DNA of 34,303 bases from Sanguibacter inulinus. GTDB taxonomy: Bacteria; Actinomycetota; Actinomycetes; Actinomycetales; Cellulomonadaceae. The stretch lies in the NCBI RefSeq assembly GCF_013415325.1, contig NZ_JACBYE010000047.1:1-34303 (forward strand), written 5' to 3'. Made by a program: the position numbers and the translations under genes. Every line of letters begins with the position of its first letter. Within the stretch, counting starts at the first letter, position 1. The notes under the pieces are model-generated. The model was not told the DNA's origin and ran no database searches. It was given only the letters and a program-made list of their open reading frames with translations. Below, in pieces: positions 32,278 to 34,303 of this stretch.

Positions 32278-32769
32278 GTGCAGCTCTCGCTCCCCCTCGA
32301 CGAGGCCCTCGCCCTCGCAGCAGCCAAGAAGCCCCTACCACCCTTCGTCCGCTCGCTGCGCTGCGAGGGCTCGACCATCGTCGTCGAGGTCGACCTGCGG
32401 CTCGTGCCAGACGGCGGGACCGCGCTGAGGCTCGCCGCAGCCGCTGTCGGGACAGTGACCGCGACCGCTGTGCTGACCGGCTACGCGGGCGGTGTCGCGA
32501 CCTTCGAGGTCACGGCCCAGGCCCGCTCGATCCCCGCGCACAAGCTGCTCAACCACCTCACCGGCCCGGTGAACACTGCGCTGGCGCGTCAGGGCCTGCC
32601 CGAGGGGCTCGTCGAGATCCGCAAGGGCGACGGCGACCCTGTCGTGGCGGTCCGCGTCCAGGAGGCCGTCGCCACCAAGGTCACCGGGGTGACGCTGACC
32701 GACCTCGCGGTCCACGACGGCGCCGTGCACGTGAGCGCGCGGATCGAGAAGGTCACGCTGCTCGGCTGA
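32278..32769 (+). CDS. Small soluble protein of unknown function
   Basis: A 163-aa protein I do not recognise. It starts MQLSLPLDEALALAAAKKPL and has alternating beta-strand-like segments (STIVVEVDLRLV, VATFEVTAQARSI, AVHVSARIEKVTLLG) around helix ARSIPAHKLLNHLTGPVNTA. No signal peptide, membrane segment or cysteine motif is visible beyond one Cys near residue 29. The GTG start follows TAGGAGA at a 6-8 nt spacing, giving good support for translation. It stands alone between the EEP gene and the convergent flavoprotein. The beta-rich pattern might be a lipid- or ligand-binding fold, but this is only an impression. Confidence 0.75.
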   Translation: MQLSLPLDEALALAAAKKPLPPFVRSLRCEGSTIVVEVDLRLVPDGGTALRLAAAAVGTVTATAVLTGYAGGVATFEVTAQARSIPAHKLLNHLTGPVNTALARQGLPEGLVEIRKGDGDPVVAVRVQEAVATKVTGVTLTDLAVHDGAVHVSARIEKVTLLG

Positions 32770-32819
32770 GCGGCGTCCGGTCGCTTGGAGACCTGGTCGC
32801 CCGGTCGCTCACGGCGGCA

Positions 32820-32841
32820 CGACCGGACCGTCCGCCGGTCG
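32820..32841. terminator. Terminator hairpin between convergent genes
   Basis: CGACCGG (32820-32826), an 8-nt loop, CCGGTCG (32835-32841). It lies between the 163-aa gene and the flavoprotein stop and could serve both. Confidence 0.5.
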
Positions 32842-32860
32842 GCCCGACGGGCGCAGCACG

Positions 32861-34303
32861 TCACTCGCCGCGGTGGTGCCCCATCCGCGCGACCTCCGCG
32901 ATCGACCCCGACAACGACGGGTACACCGTGAAGGCCTCGGCTACGGCGTCGGCGGTGAGCCTGTGCGCGACGGCGAGGGTGATCGGGAAGATCAGCTCGC
33001 TCGCCCGCGGCGCCACGACCACGCCGCCGAGCACGACGCCGGCCTCGGGGTGCGAGAACATCTTGACGAAGCCGTCGCGCATGCCGAGCATCTTGGCCCG
33101 CGGGTTGCGGCTCAGCGGCAAGATCGTCGTCACGTACTTCGAGCCCTGCTCGACGAGCTTCTTCTCGGAGTACCCGACGGTCGCGATCTCCGGTGCCGTG
33201 AAGATGTTGGCCGCGACGGTCCGCAGCCGGATGGGCTGGACGGCGTCACCGAGGGCGTGCGACATCGCGACACGTCCCTGCATCGCCGCGACGCTCGCGA
33301 GCGGGAACACCCCCGTGCAGTCCCCCGCCGCGTAGACGCCGCGAGCACTCGTGCGCGAGACCTTGTCGACCTCGATGTGGCCCGACGGCGTGAGGCGCAC
33401 CCCGGCCTCCTCGAGCCCGAGGCCCTCGGTGCTGGGGGTCGACCCGACAGCCATGAGCAGGTGCGAACCCGTGACGACGGTGCCGTCAGACAGGGTGACC
33501 TCGACGTGCTTGTCGTCGCCCTCCCCCACGACGACGGCCGACTCGGCGCGGCTGCGTCCCATGACGGTCATGCCACGCCCGCGGAACACCTCTTCGATGA
33601 GGTTGGCGGCGTCGGCGTCCTCACCCGGGAGCACCCTGTCGCGGCTCGAGATCAGCACGACGTCGCAGCCGAGGGCGTTGTACGCGCCTGCGAACTCTGC
33701 GCCGGTGACCCCGGAGCCGACGACGATGAGCTTCTCGGGCAGGGAGGTCAGGTTGTACACCTGCGTCCACGTGAAGATGCGCTCGCCGTCGGGGACCGCG
33801 GTCGGCAGGACGCGGGGCGTCGCGCCCGTCGAGACGAGGACCACGTCGGCGTCGAGCTCGACCTGCGGCTGCCCGTCGGCGGTGTCGACCACCACGCGGG
33901 ACGGGCCGTCGAGGCGTCCTCGTCCCATGACGATGCGGATGTCCTCACGCTCGAGCCGCGCGCGGATGTCGGCCGACTGGGCGGCTGCGAGCGCCATCAC
34001 GCGGGTGTTGACGGCGGCGAGGTCGACGTGGTGCTTCTGGCTGGTCGCGCCGGCTGCGCCGTCGACCCGGATGCCGAGCTCGGCTGCGGTGTCCGCGATG
34101 GTCATCCACTCGGCTGTCGCGATGAGGGTCTTCGAGGGCACGACGTCGGTGAGGACCGCGGCGCCGCCGAGGCCGTGGAGCTCGACGACCGTGACGTCCG
34201 CGCCGAGCCGGCGGGCGACGAGGGCCGCCTCGTAGCCGCCGGGCCCTCCGCCGAGGATGACGATGCGGGTCGCCTGGAGGTCGCTCGACCCGGGGGTGTG
34301 GGC
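32861..34303 (-). CDS. NAD(P)H-quinone dehydrogenase (LpdA-like flavoprotein), 5' end cut by window
   Basis: Flavoprotein of the disulfide-reductase family; 480 residues are visible and the start lies beyond 34303, since no ATG, GTG or TTG precedes RIVILGGGPGGYEAALVARR. Motifs: FAD Rossmann GGGPGGYEAA, NAD-binding VVGSGVTGAEFAGAY, and GVYAAGDCTGVFPLASVAAM. The redox-active disulfide is absent: the usual CxxxxC region reads GGAAVLTDVVPSKTL. The C-terminal HPTxxE base is replaced by YPSLSGSI. Mycobacterial LpdA (Rv3303c) shows the same C-terminal change and lacks a working disulfide, and it reduces quinones with NAD(P)H. Dihydrolipoamide dehydrogenase activity is therefore unlikely despite the fold. 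It converges on the small unknown gene. Confidence 0.9.
   Translation of the reverse strand, partial: AHTPGSSDLQATRIVILGGGPGGYEAALVARRLGADVTVVELHGLGGAAVLTDVVPSKTLIATAEWMTIADTAAELGIRVDGAAGATSQKHHVDLAAVNTRVMALAAAQSADIRARLEREDIRIVMGRGRLDGPSRVVVDTADGQPQVELDADVVLVSTGATPRVLPTAVPDGERIFTWTQVYNLTSLPEKLIVVGSGVTGAEFAGAYNALGCDVVLISSRDRVLPGEDADAANLIEEVFRGRGMTVMGRSRAESAVVVGEGDDKHVEVTLSDGTVVTGSHLLMAVGSTPSTEGLGLEEAGVRLTPSGHIEVDKVSRTSARGVYAAGDCTGVFPLASVAAMQGRVAMSHALGDAVQPIRLRTVAANIFTAPEIATVGYSEKKLVEQGSKYVTTILPLSRNPRAKMLGMRDGFVKMFSHPEAGVVLGGVVVAPRASELIFPITLAVAHRLTADAVAEAFTVYPSLSGSIAEVARMGHHRGE

Noticed and set aside
1-34303. Search for CRISPR arrays, insertion sequences, att sites, prophage genes or toxin-antitoxin pairs
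   Set aside because: No spaced direct repeats, transposase or integrase motifs, tRNA-flanked duplications or small toxin/antitoxin gene pairs were recognised. The window looks like ordinary core and near-core chromosome.

Overview
The window is very GC-rich and every gene family in it is actinobacterial. The tmRNA encodes the tag ADSKRTDFALAA. There is an alpha/beta/epsilon acyl-CoA carboxylase, an actinobacterial FtsEX locus, a DtxR-type iron box and an LpdA-type quinone reductase. Many genes also appear to have leaderless promoters. I infer an Actinomycetota chromosome, probably Micrococcales near Cellulomonas/Sanguibacter/Oerskovia. The family assignment is a guess from gene order. I see no insertion sequence, prophage, CRISPR array, tRNA or rRNA.

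Layout. 62-5626 (minus): prfB, then ftsE-ftsX, a secreted coiled-coil M23 peptidase, smpB and ssrA. This joins translation termination, ribosome rescue and septal wall cleavage. 5873-7626: a ClgR/PopR-type regulator (plus) converges on two overlapping clpP genes (minus). 7731-9289: a marR gene diverges from an EamA permease across a 33-bp operator. 9372-12356: a TetR regulator with a NemR-like cysteine diverges from an enone/quinone reductase and a DJ-1 protein, with a VOC (glyoxalase-fold) gene downstream. 12423-15485: a Bcr/CflA efflux pump, an anchored protein of unknown function and a SRAP abasic-site protein.

15580-25702 holds lipid-precursor metabolism: biotin ligase plus a class III adenylyl cyclase (minus), carboxylase beta, a His-rich protein and epsilon (plus), VKOR (minus), a DUF885 metallopeptidase, Maf, and the biotin carboxylase/BCCP alpha subunit followed by a Nudix gene. 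The complete carboxylase and its biotinylating enzyme lie within about 9 kb, and the alpha and beta promoters carry related palindromes. 26430-30083 is an efeUOB ferrous-iron/heme uptake locus under an iron box. A membrane EEP-phosphatase fusion, a small unknown protein and an edge-truncated LpdA-like flavoprotein finish the window.

The most notable signals are these. (1) A -10-like hexamer sits exactly 6 nt before the start codon in seven or more genes, implying widespread leaderless mRNAs. (2) The ClgR/PopR-like regulator ends in Ala-Ala, like the tmRNA tag, and a CTGCT-N3-AGCAG operator candidate lies upstream of the clpP pair. (3) There is a NemR-like electrophile-defence module. (4) The carboxylase alpha and beta promoters share a palindrome. 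(5) Several long perfect hairpins occur, including a 15-bp stem between efeO and efeB and a 13-bp stem in a divergent intergenic region. Nothing in the window is clearly a wholly new multi-gene system.
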